Notes: generated from the letters alone by a model not told the origin. A stretch of DNA of 10,916 nt from an uncultured Planctomycetaceae bacterium (GCA_903921605.1 CAIXQV010000049.1:1-10916), one strand, 5' to 3'. Positions 1-6,403 are shown, counted from the first letter of the stretch. Numbers and translations are program-made.

Positions 1-2
1 GC

Positions 3-164
3 AACGAAGATTGCGCTCAGCTGGCTTTTCTGTCAGATAGCGATCCAGCTTCGGACGGCTTGAAAACATCCGAACTCGAAATCCCGCGTCTCGCAGGTGG
101 CGTGAGAGAATTCGCAACTGACTGCGACCAGTCCCGGAACCGGAATGAGGATTCCTCTGGATGA
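3..164 (+). CDS. C-terminal fragment of an unidentified protein (cut by left edge)
   Basis: One + frame is open from the left edge for 53 codons and ends in tandem in-frame stops, TGA TGA, at 162-167. The other two + frames close quickly (the second at about 40, the first at about 63). The visible tail is acidic and polar (it contains ASDGLKTSELEIPRL and ends RNRNEDSSG), with no hydrophobic segment or recognisable motif. A bidirectional intrinsic terminator starts about 50 nt downstream, which is where the end of a + strand transcript would be expected, and this supports the call. The family cannot be named from this fragment. Chance openness is the main alternative. Confidence 0.5.
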   Translation, partial: NEDCAQLAFLSDSDPASDGLKTSELEIPRLAGGVREFATDCDQSRNRNEDSSG

Positions 165-216
165 TGACAAGTTCATCTTGATTGCAGTCGAGACGGATAC
201 TCAGTTTCCTTCGCGC

Positions 217-263
217 AAAAAAACACACCCCGGAAGTAGTCTCCCGGGGTGTGTATGTTTTTT
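217..263. terminator. Bidirectional intrinsic terminator
   Basis: A perfect 11-bp stem pairs ACACACCCCGG at 223-233 with its complement at 244-254, around a 10-nt loop. A run of seven A (217-223) lies on the left and six T (258-263) on the right, so transcripts from either side would carry a U-tract after the hairpin. It lies between the end of the left-edge + strand frame (164) and the end of the minus-strand YTV protein gene (307), so it can close both convergent units. Confidence 0.9.
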
Positions 264-306
264 GAGCAAACCTTTCAACGGACAGGCCGTTAAAAGTGTT
301 CGTCAA

Positions 307-1800
307 TTAGTGGCAAGAACCACAAGCTGGAGCTGCTGTAGCGCAACCGCCGCAAGCTGGTGCTGGAGCACAGCTGCTGCAAGCTGGAGCTGCTGGGTGG
401 TAAACCTTGTGGGTTACAACCTGCTCAACCATCTTGCAAACCTGAACCTGTACTTCCTTTTCCTGTGGCTGGCACACGGTTGTCGTGTACTTGTACTCTT
501 CCTGAACTGTAACGTTCTTAGCAACCTTTACAGTTCGCTCTTTTTCAACTGCCTTGCAGACAGTTGTTGTGTACTTGTACTCTTCTGGAACAGTGATCTG
601 CTTGCAGACCTTTACTGTTCGTTCCTGCTCAACTGCCTTGCAGACAGTTGTTGTGTACTTGTACTCTTCTGGAACAGTGATCTGCTTGCAGACCTTTACA
701 GTGCGTTCCTGCTCAACTGCCTTGCAGACAGTTGTTGTGTACTTGTACTCTTCTGGAACAGTTACGTGCTTAGCAACCTTTACAGTGCGTTCTTTTTCAA
801 CTGGCTTGCAGACTGTTGTTGTGTACGTGTAAGGCTCTTCAACCTTCTGCTGTTCGTAGCAGGTGTACGCAACTTCTGTTTCAACCATGTTAGCAACCCA
901 AACCTTAACGGTCTTTGTGCAACCGCCGCAGCTTGAAGCAACAGCACCGCAAGCGCTGGCTACACCGCAACCGCCACAGGCAGAAGCAACTGCACCGCAG
1001 CAGCTTGAAGCCTGAGCACAACCGCCGCAAGCTGGAGCTGAAGCGCAACCGCCGCAAGCTGGAGCTGAACCACAGCTGCTGCAGCCTGACTCAACGGCCT
1101 TTTCTTCCCAGTGACCCTGGTCCTGGCAAACCTTGCGAGTCTTCTGGACTGGAACTGTCTTGCAGACGGTACGAGTACCAGCGTGCTGAACAGTTTCAGG
1201 AACCAGAACTGTGTACTTCTGAACTTCTTCAGCCCACTCTGTCTTGCAGACATTGCGAGTTGCAGTGTGTTCAACAGTTTCTGGAACCATGACTGTGTAC
1301 TTCTGAACCTGCTCAACCCACTCTGTCTTGCAGACATTGCGAGTACCAACGTGTTCAACAGTTTCTGGAACCATAACTGTGTACTTCTGAACCTGGTCAA
1401 CAACTTCTGTCTTGCAGACGTTGCGAGTGCCAGTGTGTTCAACAGTTTCTGGAACCATTACTGTGTACTTCTGAACTTCGTCAGCCCACTCTGTCTTGCA
1501 GACATTGCGAGTGCCGACGTGTTCCTGAGTTACAGGAACCATAACTGTTACCTTGCGGGTTTCAGTTACAGTGGTTGGAACCAGAACAGTCTTCTGAACG
1601 TCTTCCCATGTTCCGCACGCTGCTGGAGCGCCGCAACCGGAATCACCGCAGCTTGAACCACAAGAGCTGGCACCACATGGGCTGCAGCTTGTAGCACAAG
1701 GTGCTGAACAACAACGGCTGGACTTCTTACCGAAGCAACCACCCGCCTGAGCAGATGCTGTCATAGAAACAGCAAGTGCCAATGAAAGAATCAAACGCAT
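307..1800 (-). CDS. Secreted cysteine-rich YTV-repeat protein, probable cell-wall structural protein
   Basis: A 497-residue protein. It starts with a signal peptide (about 1-19, AQA|GG cleavage; no lipobox, so probably Sec/SPI). A Cys-rich stretch (20-62) is followed by an array of 28-residue repeats with YTV-V-PETV at Tyr 112, 140, 168 and 196, each also carrying a TRNVCKTE-like segment. Then comes a low-complexity Cys/Gly/Ala linker (about 238-294), a second 28-residue array with YTTTVC at Tyr 326, 354, 382, 410 and 438, and a Cys-rich tail ending in GSCH. I count 44 cysteines. YTV-type repeats are known in large planctomycete proteins found in cell-wall fractions, and the planctomycete envelope is proteinaceous and cystine-rich, so a disulfide-linked structural role is likely (inference). 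GGGAGGA at 1811-1817 (minus strand) lies 10 nt before the ATG and fixes the start. It is a single-gene unit ending at the bidirectional terminator. No enzyme motif is seen. Confidence 0.88.
   Translation of the reverse strand: MRLILSLALAVSMTASAQAGGCFGKKSSRCCSAPCATSCSPCGASSCGSSCGDSGCGAPAACGTWEDVQKTVLVPTTVTETRKVTVMVPVTQEHVGTRNVCKTEWADEVQKYTVMVPETVEHTGTRNVCKTEVVDQVQKYTVMVPETVEHVGTRNVCKTEWVEQVQKYTVMVPETVEHTATRNVCKTEWAEEVQKYTVLVPETVQHAGTRTVCKTVPVQKTRKVCQDQGHWEEKAVESGCSSCGSAPACGGCASAPACGGCAQASSCCGAVASACGGCGVASACGAVASSCGGCTKTVKVWVANMVETEVAYTCYEQQKVEEPYTYTTTVCKPVEKERTVKVAKHVTVPEEYKYTTTVCKAVEQERTVKVCKQITVPEEYKYTTTVCKAVEQERTVKVCKQITVPEEYKYTTTVCKAVEKERTVKVAKNVTVQEEYKYTTTVCQPQEKEVQVQVCKMVEQVVTHKVYHPAAPACSSCAPAPACGGCATAAPACGSCH
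460..840 (-). repeat. 84-bp in-frame tandem repeats encoding the C-terminal YTTTVC array
   Basis: Five copies of an 84-bp unit (28 codons) encode the second repeat array. The units around 550-635, 636-719 and 720-803 are almost identical at the DNA level, including synonymous positions, while the outer units diverge. This pattern suggests recent unequal exchange or gene conversion. The long antisense open frames here are a by-product of the repeat. Confidence 0.85.
1130..1500 (-). repeat. 84-bp in-frame tandem repeats encoding the N-terminal YTVMVP array
   Basis: About four to five copies of an 84-bp unit. They have the same 28-codon period as the C-terminal array but a different consensus (QKYTVMVPETVEH and TRNVCKTE). 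Copies are similar but less uniform than the central copies of the other array. Equal period and a shared Tyr-Thr-rich core with a following Val-Cys-Lys suggest that both arrays descend from one ancestral module. Confidence 0.75.
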
Positions 1801-1908
1801 GCTCTGTAACTCCTCCCAAAGTTCTGAAACGATAACACCAATTTAAATACCTGGACACCCAGCCAGATTCTTGTTCTTTACGGATCCGGATGAGGGATAA
1901 CCCTCTTC

Positions 1909-1948
1909 TGACGGGTAGTATTCGACGTCAGTATTGACTACCCAGTCA
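1909..1948. promoter_or_regulatory. Dyad-symmetric element, possible operator or hairpin
   Basis: TGAC plus GGGTAGT (1909-1919) is complementary to ACTACCC (1937-1943) followed, after one unpaired A, by GTCA (1945-1948). This gives 11 base pairs with a one-base bulge, and GACGTC sits near the centre. It lies about 110 nt upstream of the wall-protein start and 425 nt upstream of the first fab gene. It could be a protein-binding site or an RNA hairpin in a 5' leader. Function is unknown. Confidence 0.4.
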
Positions 1949-2005
1949 ACCGAATCAACCTATTCTGCGCTCAAGTTAGCATGCCGCGTTGAGATTCGGA
2001 AACAA

Positions 2006-2028
2006 AAACTGTAAAAAATAAACAGTTT
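2006..2028. promoter_or_regulatory. AT-rich inverted repeat in the divergent region
   Basis: AAACTGT (2006-2012) and ACAGTTT (2022-2028) form a 7-bp inverted repeat around a 9-nt A-rich spacer. This is the most AT-rich part of the divergent region. The spacing suits a dimeric repressor or a weak hairpin. A 7-bp stem can easily arise by chance. Confidence 0.25.
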
Positions 2029-2372
2029 ACGAATAGCGGGCACCTTGTGACAACTGGCGCGAATGGGGCATTGCAACGGATTAATAGCTCCCATCAGGGG
2101 GGAAATCCAAAAGGAACCTTACGATTCGGCAATTTGAGTTAAGTTTTCCCCGCGGGTAATCCTAGTGGGTGCAGTGGAAGATTCCAGTCAGGCGGGCTGG
2201 GAGGGCCTGATCTTCCCGGTTATTCTCGGAGTTGCTTTTTCCCCAAATCTTCCATCCCGCGTGGCCTGGGTTTTGGAAGAGTCGCTCTCATTCCTTAGAC
2301 TGTGCACGGTTTTAGTGGCTCCAGAAATGAGCCGACTGCCGAGTTCCCAAGAAATCACCGAGCACCCGTCCG

Positions 2373-2849
2373 ATGAAGTTCTGCCTTGTTGACCGTATCA
2401 ACTCTCTCGTTCCCGGAGAGAGCATTCAGACTATTAAGAACGTTTCGCTGGCGGAAGAATATCTTCAGGACCATTTCCCTGGGTTCTCAGTCCTGCCCGG
2501 CGTGATGATGGTGGAGTGCCTCGTGCAGTCGTGTGCATGGCTTTCACGCGTCACGGATAACTTTCAGTACAGTACACTGCTGCTGAAACAGGCGCGGGCT
2601 GTGAAGTTCAACAACTTCCTGAAACCCGGGCAAACGCTGGAAGTCACCGCCACGCTGCGATCCACGGACGTCGGAACTGCAGAGTTCATGGCTTCGGGAA
2701 CCGTCAATGGTCAGTCGGCCGTCAGTGCTCGCCTGCTTCTCACGCGTCAGAACCTCGCGGATCTCAATCCCGCTCTCGCGGAAAACGATGCCCGACTGAT
2801 TGCGTCAATGAAGGATCTCTATCAGCAGATGTATTCTGCTCAGCCGTGA
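2373..2849 (+). CDS. FabZ-like 3-hydroxyacyl-ACP dehydratase, copy 1 (divergent hotdog protein)
   Basis: A 158-residue single-hotdog protein predicted to remove water from 3-hydroxyacyl-ACP, giving trans-2-enoyl-ACP in the cytoplasm. The family signature DHFPGF-V-PG lies at residues 33-43. His34 and Glu48 keep the 14-residue spacing of the FabZ catalytic His/Glu pair. The segment after Glu48 (CLVQSCAWL) departs from the usual FabZ pattern (AMAQ-GG-L), so substrate choice or oligomer partner may differ. The start is the only ATG in the open frame and aligns with that of the second dehydratase (MKFCLVDRI versus MRWYWIDKF), although no Shine-Dalgarno is visible. It is the first gene of a six-gene + strand array, 84 nt before fabG. 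It could act as a non-catalytic or heteromeric partner of copy 2. Confidence 0.85.
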   Translation: MKFCLVDRINSLVPGESIQTIKNVSLAEEYLQDHFPGFSVLPGVMMVECLVQSCAWLSRVTDNFQYSTLLLKQARAVKFNNFLKPGQTLEVTATLRSTDVGTAEFMASGTVNGQSAVSARLLLTRQNLADLNPALAENDARLIASMKDLYQQMYSAQP

Positions 2850-2933
2850 TCTCCGATATCACGACGTTTCCTCTGTTTCACTTTGTGATGATTTGATTCC
2901 CTGTCTGTAGTTTCGTTCGTAAAGGTAGTTCCC

Positions 2934-3686
2934 ATGACCGTTAAGGATCGCGTGGCTTTGGTGACCGGAGGAAGCCGCGGTATTGGCCGGGCCATCGTTG
3001 AAGCTTTGGCTCGCAATGGCGCTAAGGTTGCATTCGTTTACAATTCCAATGCAGCCGCCGCTGAAGAAGTCGTTGCCGCCCTGGCAGCAGAAGGTCACGA
3101 AGCATGGGCGATTCAGGCAGACGTGCGATCGAAGCCAGCTGCGGATCAGGTGGTTGCTGACGTTATTGCCAAGTGGGGCAAGCTGGAAATCCTCGTCAAC
3201 AACGCCGGGATCATTCGCGACACTCTGTTGGCGAAGATGGATTCGACGCAGTGGCAGGATGTGATCGACACCAACCTGACCAGCGTGTTTAACTTCTGTC
3301 AGGCAGCGACACTCCAGATGATGTCCCAGCGATATGGGCGCATTATCAATATGTCCAGTGTCGCAGCGGACGTGTCCAATCCGGGGCAGGCTAACTACGC
3401 GGCCAGCAAGGGCGGAGTTGAAGGCTTCACACGCTGCGTCGCGACGGAACTGGCTCGCCGTGGCGTTACAGCGAATGCCGTGGCTCCGGGCTTTATTGAG
3501 ACCGATATGACGGTCGCCGTTGTGAACCTCGCGGGTGACGAAATCAAGAAAAAGATACCCGTAAGGCGACTGGGTCGCCCTGACGATATCTCAAATGCGG
3601 TACTTTTCTTTGCCGCTGACGAGTCTTCTTACGTAACGGGGCAGATTCTTAAAGTGGACGGAGGATTGACTTTAGGAGGACTGTAA
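2934..3686 (+). CDS. fabG: 3-oxoacyl-ACP reductase, SDR family
   Basis: A 250-residue classical short-chain dehydrogenase that reduces 3-oxoacyl-ACP to 3-hydroxyacyl-ACP with NADPH. Visible motifs are the dinucleotide-binding TGGSRGIG (11-18), DV (63-64), NNAG (89-92), the catalytic tetrad Asn114, Ser142, Tyr155 and Lys159 (in NPGQANYAASKGG), and PGFIETDM (185-192). The C-terminal YVTGQ and DGG motifs are typical of FabG. Length matches the family (about 245-250). The ATG start is preceded by a weak AAAGG at 2921-2925. Its place between a dehydratase and an acyl carrier protein gene argues for a true acyl-ACP substrate rather than a generic SDR alcohol dehydrogenase. Confidence 0.92.
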   Translation: MTVKDRVALVTGGSRGIGRAIVEALARNGAKVAFVYNSNAAAAEEVVAALAAEGHEAWAIQADVRSKPAADQVVADVIAKWGKLEILVNNAGIIRDTLLAKMDSTQWQDVIDTNLTSVFNFCQAATLQMMSQRYGRIINMSSVAADVSNPGQANYAASKGGVEGFTRCVATELARRGVTANAVAPGFIETDMTVAVVNLAGDEIKKKIPVRRLGRPDDISNAVLFFAADESSYVTGQILKVDGGLTLGGL

Positions 3687-3990
3687 CCGTTGTAACGTGG
3701 TTTTTTTGAGGGTCTGGGGCTTTCAAAAGAACGACGTCTGGAACTTCTGCGACGTTCTCGCAACAATACGCAGTTCCTGAATCATATGAGCCAACGGCCG
3801 GGACGTCGTCTGGCTCAGGATTTCGGACTGATTGTTTCCGTGAAAACTGGGTTTGCGGGAACATTGTTTACACTGTGTTAAAAATGGGTGTTGCTTTGGG
3901 ACAGATCACCAGTCCGAAGCATCCTGCTGGGATTCTGGTGATCGCCGTTTTGGCTACCATGCTGGTGGTCGAATCAGGAGAAATTCTTCA
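3687..3990 (+). other. 304-nt gap with an open frame that lacks a start codon
   Basis: This is the longest gap in the fab array. One frame is open from 3696 to the TAA at 3879-3881 and would encode a basic, helix-like segment (SKERRLELLRRSRNNTQF, then SQRPGRRLAQDFG), but it has no ATG/GTG/TTG near its beginning. Its first ATG is at 3786. A run of seven T lies at 3701-3707, and one extra T would join the frame to a GTG at 3698. A further frame from the ATG at 3884 encodes a hydrophobic stretch (AGILVIAVLATMLVV) but runs 64 nt into the ACP gene. A small gene, a decayed gene or plain leader are all possible. Confidence 0.3.
3976..3981 (+). promoter_or_regulatory. Ribosome-binding site that sets the ACP start
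   Basis: AGGAGA at 3976-3981 lies 9 nt upstream of the ATG at 3991. The open frame runs upstream to a TTG at 3853, but the 46 extra residues resemble no carrier protein, so the start at 3991 is preferred. Confidence 0.8.
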
Positions 3991-4377
3991 ATGCCGTCTG
4001 CTGATGAGATTTACGAAAAAGTCCGTGACACGCTGGTTGATGCTTTGGGTGTAGATGATGACGAAGTCACACCGAAAGCCACTTTGATTGGCGACCTTGG
4101 TGCAGAGTCAATCGACTTCCTCGACATCGTGTTTCGTCTCGAGAAGAACTTTGACATCAAGATTCCTCGTGGCGAACTGTTCCCCGAAAATCTTGCCACT
4201 GCAGATTCCGGCTTCGTCGCTGACGGTAAAGTCACGACCGACGGCATTGCTCAGCTTCGCACGAAAATGCCTCATGCGGACATCGACAGCTTTGCGAAAG
4301 ATCCGATCGTCTCCAAGATCTCCGATCTGTTCACCGTCGACATGATCTGTAAGTTTATTGCAGCTCGATTGAAGTAA
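3991..4377 (+). CDS. Atypical long acyl carrier protein (AcpXL-like core)
   Basis: A 128-residue carrier protein that would hold growing acyl chains on a 4'-phosphopantetheine attached to Ser40. The attachment motif is DLGAESIDFLDIVF (residues 35-48), where housekeeping AcpP has DLGADSLD. The following FRLEKNFDIKIP fits helix II and the start of helix III. The family is usually 77-80 residues. Here an extra segment of about 50 residues (about 60-110) separates that core from a final helix (SDLFTVDMICKFIAARL, 111-127). The IDFLDIVF-IKIP pattern and the extra length recall rhizobial AcpXL, the dedicated carrier for very-long-chain acyl groups of lipid A, though this protein is longer still. The similarity is judged by eye. 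It lies between fabG and a second dehydratase, and a strong hairpin follows the gene. Confidence 0.88.
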   Translation: MPSADEIYEKVRDTLVDALGVDDDEVTPKATLIGDLGAESIDFLDIVFRLEKNFDIKIPRGELFPENLATADSGFVADGKVTTDGIAQLRTKMPHADIDSFAKDPIVSKISDLFTVDMICKFIAARLK

Positions 4378-4383
4378 TCTGTT

Positions 4384-4443
4384 TCCGAATCCCCTTCGGA
4401 GAATCAGTCCAACTGAACAGGGGCCCGCGTTTCGCGGCCCCTG
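4384..4443 (+). promoter_or_regulatory. Two hairpins just after the ACP gene
   Basis: TCCGAA (4384-4389) pairs with TTCGGA (4395-4400). A much stronger GC-rich stem then pairs 4418-4429 with 4433-4443: 11 bp with one bulged C and a TTT loop. No T-tract follows, so this is not a standard intrinsic terminator. Its place just after the carrier gene fits a 3'-end stabiliser, partial attenuator or processing site that would raise carrier output over downstream genes (inference). Confidence 0.6.
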
Positions 4444-4557
4444 ACAGTCGTTCTGAGAGTTGTTGCAAGTCGTCGGCGCCGGTGGTCGTTCCCGCGGGTA
4501 TGTCTGGCGAGTCTGCTTGTTCTGTTGGCTTTGATCTCAACGTATTCCAGGTGTTTC

Positions 4558-5052
4558 ATGCGCTGGTACTGGATCGACAAATTTATCGAGTTTGAATCCG
4601 GCAAGCGCGCGAAGTCTGTGAAGAACGTGTCATTGGCCGAAGAACATCTGCACGACCACTTCCCGGGATTTCCGGTGATGCCCGGTTCGTTGATGATTGA
4701 AGGAATGGCTCAGACCGGCGGGATTCTGCTGGGTGAACATTTCAAGTTTGAATACAACGTGATTCTGGCGAAGGTGCCGAAGGTCACTTTTCACAGCTGG
4801 GCCTGTCCCGGCGATCAGTTGATCTATACCGCTGATCTGCAGGATGCCAAGCCAGAGGGCGGCAGCGTGACGGTCACGGCCAAGGTGGGTGACAGACTTG
4901 TGGCAGACGCGGAAATTGTGTTTGTCCATCTGAACTCCAGCGATCCGCAATTAAGCCGGATCGATCAGAAGAATTTTGTCTTCCGCATGAACCTGCTCGA
5001 TATCCTGACTGTGGGTAAGGCCGGTTCCGGAGAACAGCCAGCCGCGTCCTGA
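4558..5052 (+). CDS. FabZ-like 3-hydroxyacyl-ACP dehydratase, copy 2
   Basis: A 164-residue single-hotdog dehydratase paralogous to the first gene of the array. It shares KNVSLAEE-L-DHFPGF-V-PG, and again has His34 and Glu48 with FabZ spacing. The segment after Glu48, GMAQTGGILL, is close to classical FabZ, so this is the more likely catalytic copy. It carries a C-terminal extension of about 20-30 residues (LLDILTVGKAGSGEQPAAS) beyond the usual 145-150. The ATG at 4558 aligns with the copy 1 start. A TTG 33 nt upstream is open in frame but adds residues with no counterpart. Only a weak CAGGT lies upstream. The gene is framed by hairpins on both sides. Confidence 0.88.
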   Translation: MRWYWIDKFIEFESGKRAKSVKNVSLAEEHLHDHFPGFPVMPGSLMIEGMAQTGGILLGEHFKFEYNVILAKVPKVTFHSWACPGDQLIYTADLQDAKPEGGSVTVTAKVGDRLVADAEIVFVHLNSSDPQLSRIDQKNFVFRMNLLDILTVGKAGSGEQPAAS

Positions 5053-5064
5053 AGGCCGCGCTCT

Positions 5065-5092
5065 GAAAGTTGACGCTGCCGCGTCGACTTTC
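5065..5092 (+). promoter_or_regulatory. Strong intercistronic hairpin before the KAS gene
   Basis: Bases 5065-5076 and 5081-5092 form a 12-bp stem, complete apart from one T·G wobble, closed by the tetraloop TGCC. It starts 12 nt after the dehydratase stop and ends 12 nt before the AGGAG of the next gene. No T-tract follows. An attenuator, an RNase processing site or an mRNA stability element are all possible. Such a long stem with a tight loop is unlikely to be accidental. Confidence 0.7.
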
Positions 5093-5116
5093 GTCAAGAA
5101 AAGCAGGAGTCAACTG

Positions 5117-6403
5117 ATGAAGCGTCGAGTAGTTGTGACGGGGATTGGTAGTCTGACGCCTATTGGCAATGACCCAGAGACAATGTGGAAGGCGCAGCAG
5201 GAAGCTCGCAACGGCGTCGGTGCGATTACGCATTTTGATGCGACTCATTTCCCGACGAAGTTTGCGGCTGAAGTCCGCAATTTCGACTTTGATTCCTGCG
5301 TTGAAGATCCAGCTCGCTTCGCTGACGCCGGGCGGAATATTCGTTATGCCATCGGCGCGGCGACTCAGGCCGTCACGGATTCCGGGATTCATGACGACCA
5401 GCGGTTTGATCCAGCTCGGTTTGGAGTTTATCTCGGTGCCGGTGAAGGCCAACAGGACTTCATGCAGTTTATGAATCTGGTGGCCGGCTCCTTTAAAGAT
5501 GGGGAAGCCGACCTGCAGAAGTTCACTAACGAATTCATCAAGAGCATGAATCCTCGGTTCGAGCTGGAGCTTGAACCCAACATGCCGGCCGCTCATCTTT
5601 CCAGCATTTTCAATGCTCAGGGACCAAATCTGAACTGCCTGACAGCCTGTGCGGCCTCCAGTCAGGCAATTGGAGAAGCCACCGAGATCATCCGCCGTGG
5701 TGATGCTGACCTGATGCTGTCCGGTGGTGCTCACAGCATGATTCATCCGTTCGGCGTGACGGGCTTCAATCTTTTGACAGCTCTGTCCGAACGCAATAGT
5801 TCTCCGCAGACGGCTTCTCGTCCCTTCGACCTCAACCGTGACGGCTTTGTGCTCGGCGAAGGCGCTGGCATGCTGATGCTGGAAGAGCTTGAGCATGCTC
5901 GAAAACGCGGTGCAAAAATCTACGGCGAAATTCGTGGCTACGGCTCCACTGCTGACGCGTTCCGAATTACCGACATTCACCCGGAAGGTCGTGGGGCGAT
6001 CAGTTGTATCAAGATGGCCCTGCGTGACGCAGAGATGAATGCGGAAGAGATCGGTTACGTGAATGCTCACGGCACCAGTACCAAGGTCAATGATCAGGTC
6101 GAAACAGCCGCGATCAAAGGCGGTCTGGGTGAACATGCCCGGAAGACACCTGTCTCCAGCATCAAGAGCATGATGGGGCATCTGATCGCCGCGGCCGGGG
6201 CCGTCGAAGCGATCACCTGCCTGCTGGCAATTCGCGATGGGGTATTACCGCCAACCATCAATTACGAAACGCCGGACCCCGATTGTGATCTGGACTGCAT
6301 TCCCAATCAGGCACGTCAGACACGCGTTAAAGCCGCACTTTCCAATAGCTTCGGTTTTGGCGGCCAGAACGTTGCTTTGATCATTTCCGAATTCAAGGGC
6401 TGA
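5117..6403 (+). CDS. Beta-ketoacyl-ACP synthase, FabF (KAS II) type
   Basis: A 428-residue decarboxylating condensing enzyme that joins malonyl-ACP to an acyl chain. The Cys-His-His triad is visible: Cys178 in LTACAASSQA, His318 in NAHGTST and His355 in SSIKSMMGH, with Lys350. The C-terminal GFGGQN (413-418) has Gln where FabF usually has Thr. Compared with E. coli FabF (413 residues), about 15 extra residues lie before the active-site Cys, roughly 112-160, in the region that shapes the acyl pocket and dimer contact. A clear AGGAG at 5105-5109 lies 7 nt from the ATG. With the carrier, ketoreductase and two dehydratases upstream it completes an elongation set. KAS I (FabB) is less likely given length and motifs. 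No chain-length-factor partner (Cys-less KAS) is present in the window. Confidence 0.92.
   Translation: MKRRVVVTGIGSLTPIGNDPETMWKAQQEARNGVGAITHFDATHFPTKFAAEVRNFDFDSCVEDPARFADAGRNIRYAIGAATQAVTDSGIHDDQRFDPARFGVYLGAGEGQQDFMQFMNLVAGSFKDGEADLQKFTNEFIKSMNPRFELELEPNMPAAHLSSIFNAQGPNLNCLTACAASSQAIGEATEIIRRGDADLMLSGGAHSMIHPFGVTGFNLLTALSERNSSPQTASRPFDLNRDGFVLGEGAGMLMLEELEHARKRGAKIYGEIRGYGSTADAFRITDIHPEGRGAISCIKMALRDAEMNAEEIGYVNAHGTSTKVNDQVETAAIKGGLGEHARKTPVSSIKSMMGHLIAAAGAVEAITCLLAIRDGVLPPTINYETPDPDCDLDCIPNQARQTRVKAALSNSFGFGGQNVALIISEFKG

Larger units (their letters stand above)
1801..2372. other. Divergent intergenic region between the wall-protein gene and the fab array
   Basis: These 572 nt should hold the promoters for both the leftward wall-protein gene and the rightward fab array. 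I see two dyads (1909-1948 and 2006-2028), an AT-rich stretch around 2000-2030, and no convincing protein gene. A GTG-started 75-codon frame at 2165-2392 overlaps the first dehydratase and has no ribosome-binding site or recognisable motif. A possible weak -35/-10 pair for the fab array is TTGAGT (2134-2139), 17 nt, TAATCC (2157-2162). The -10 match is poor, so it is not listed as a promoter. Confidence 0.6.

Noticed and set aside
460..840. CRISPR-like appearance of regularly spaced near-identical segments
   Set aside because: The period is 84 bp with no unique spacers. The whole unit repeats and is in frame within a coding sequence.
145..1656. Long + strand open frames (145-936, 554-832, 1111-1656) opposite the wall-protein gene
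   Set aside because: They are antisense to the repeat-encoding gene, arise from its 84-bp in-frame repeats, lack ribosome-binding sites, and are explained by the repeat composition.
2134..2162. TTGAGT-17 nt-TAATCC as promoter of the fab array
   Set aside because: The spacing is ideal, but the -10 matches the consensus at only two positions.
2165..2392. 75-codon GTG-started frame upstream of the first dehydratase
   Set aside because: It has no ribosome-binding site or domain, and overlaps the dehydratase start by 20 nt.
3904..3943. 9-bp inverted repeat (GATCACCAG with CTGGTGATC) upstream of the ACP gene
   Set aside because: With a 22-nt loop, a stem of this length is expected by chance about once in a window of this size. 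No T-tract or other supporting signal is seen.
4874..6181. 435-codon minus-strand open frame opposite fabF
   Set aside because: It overlaps a FabF-type gene that has complete catalytic motifs and a good Shine-Dalgarno. The antisense frame has no recognisable motif.
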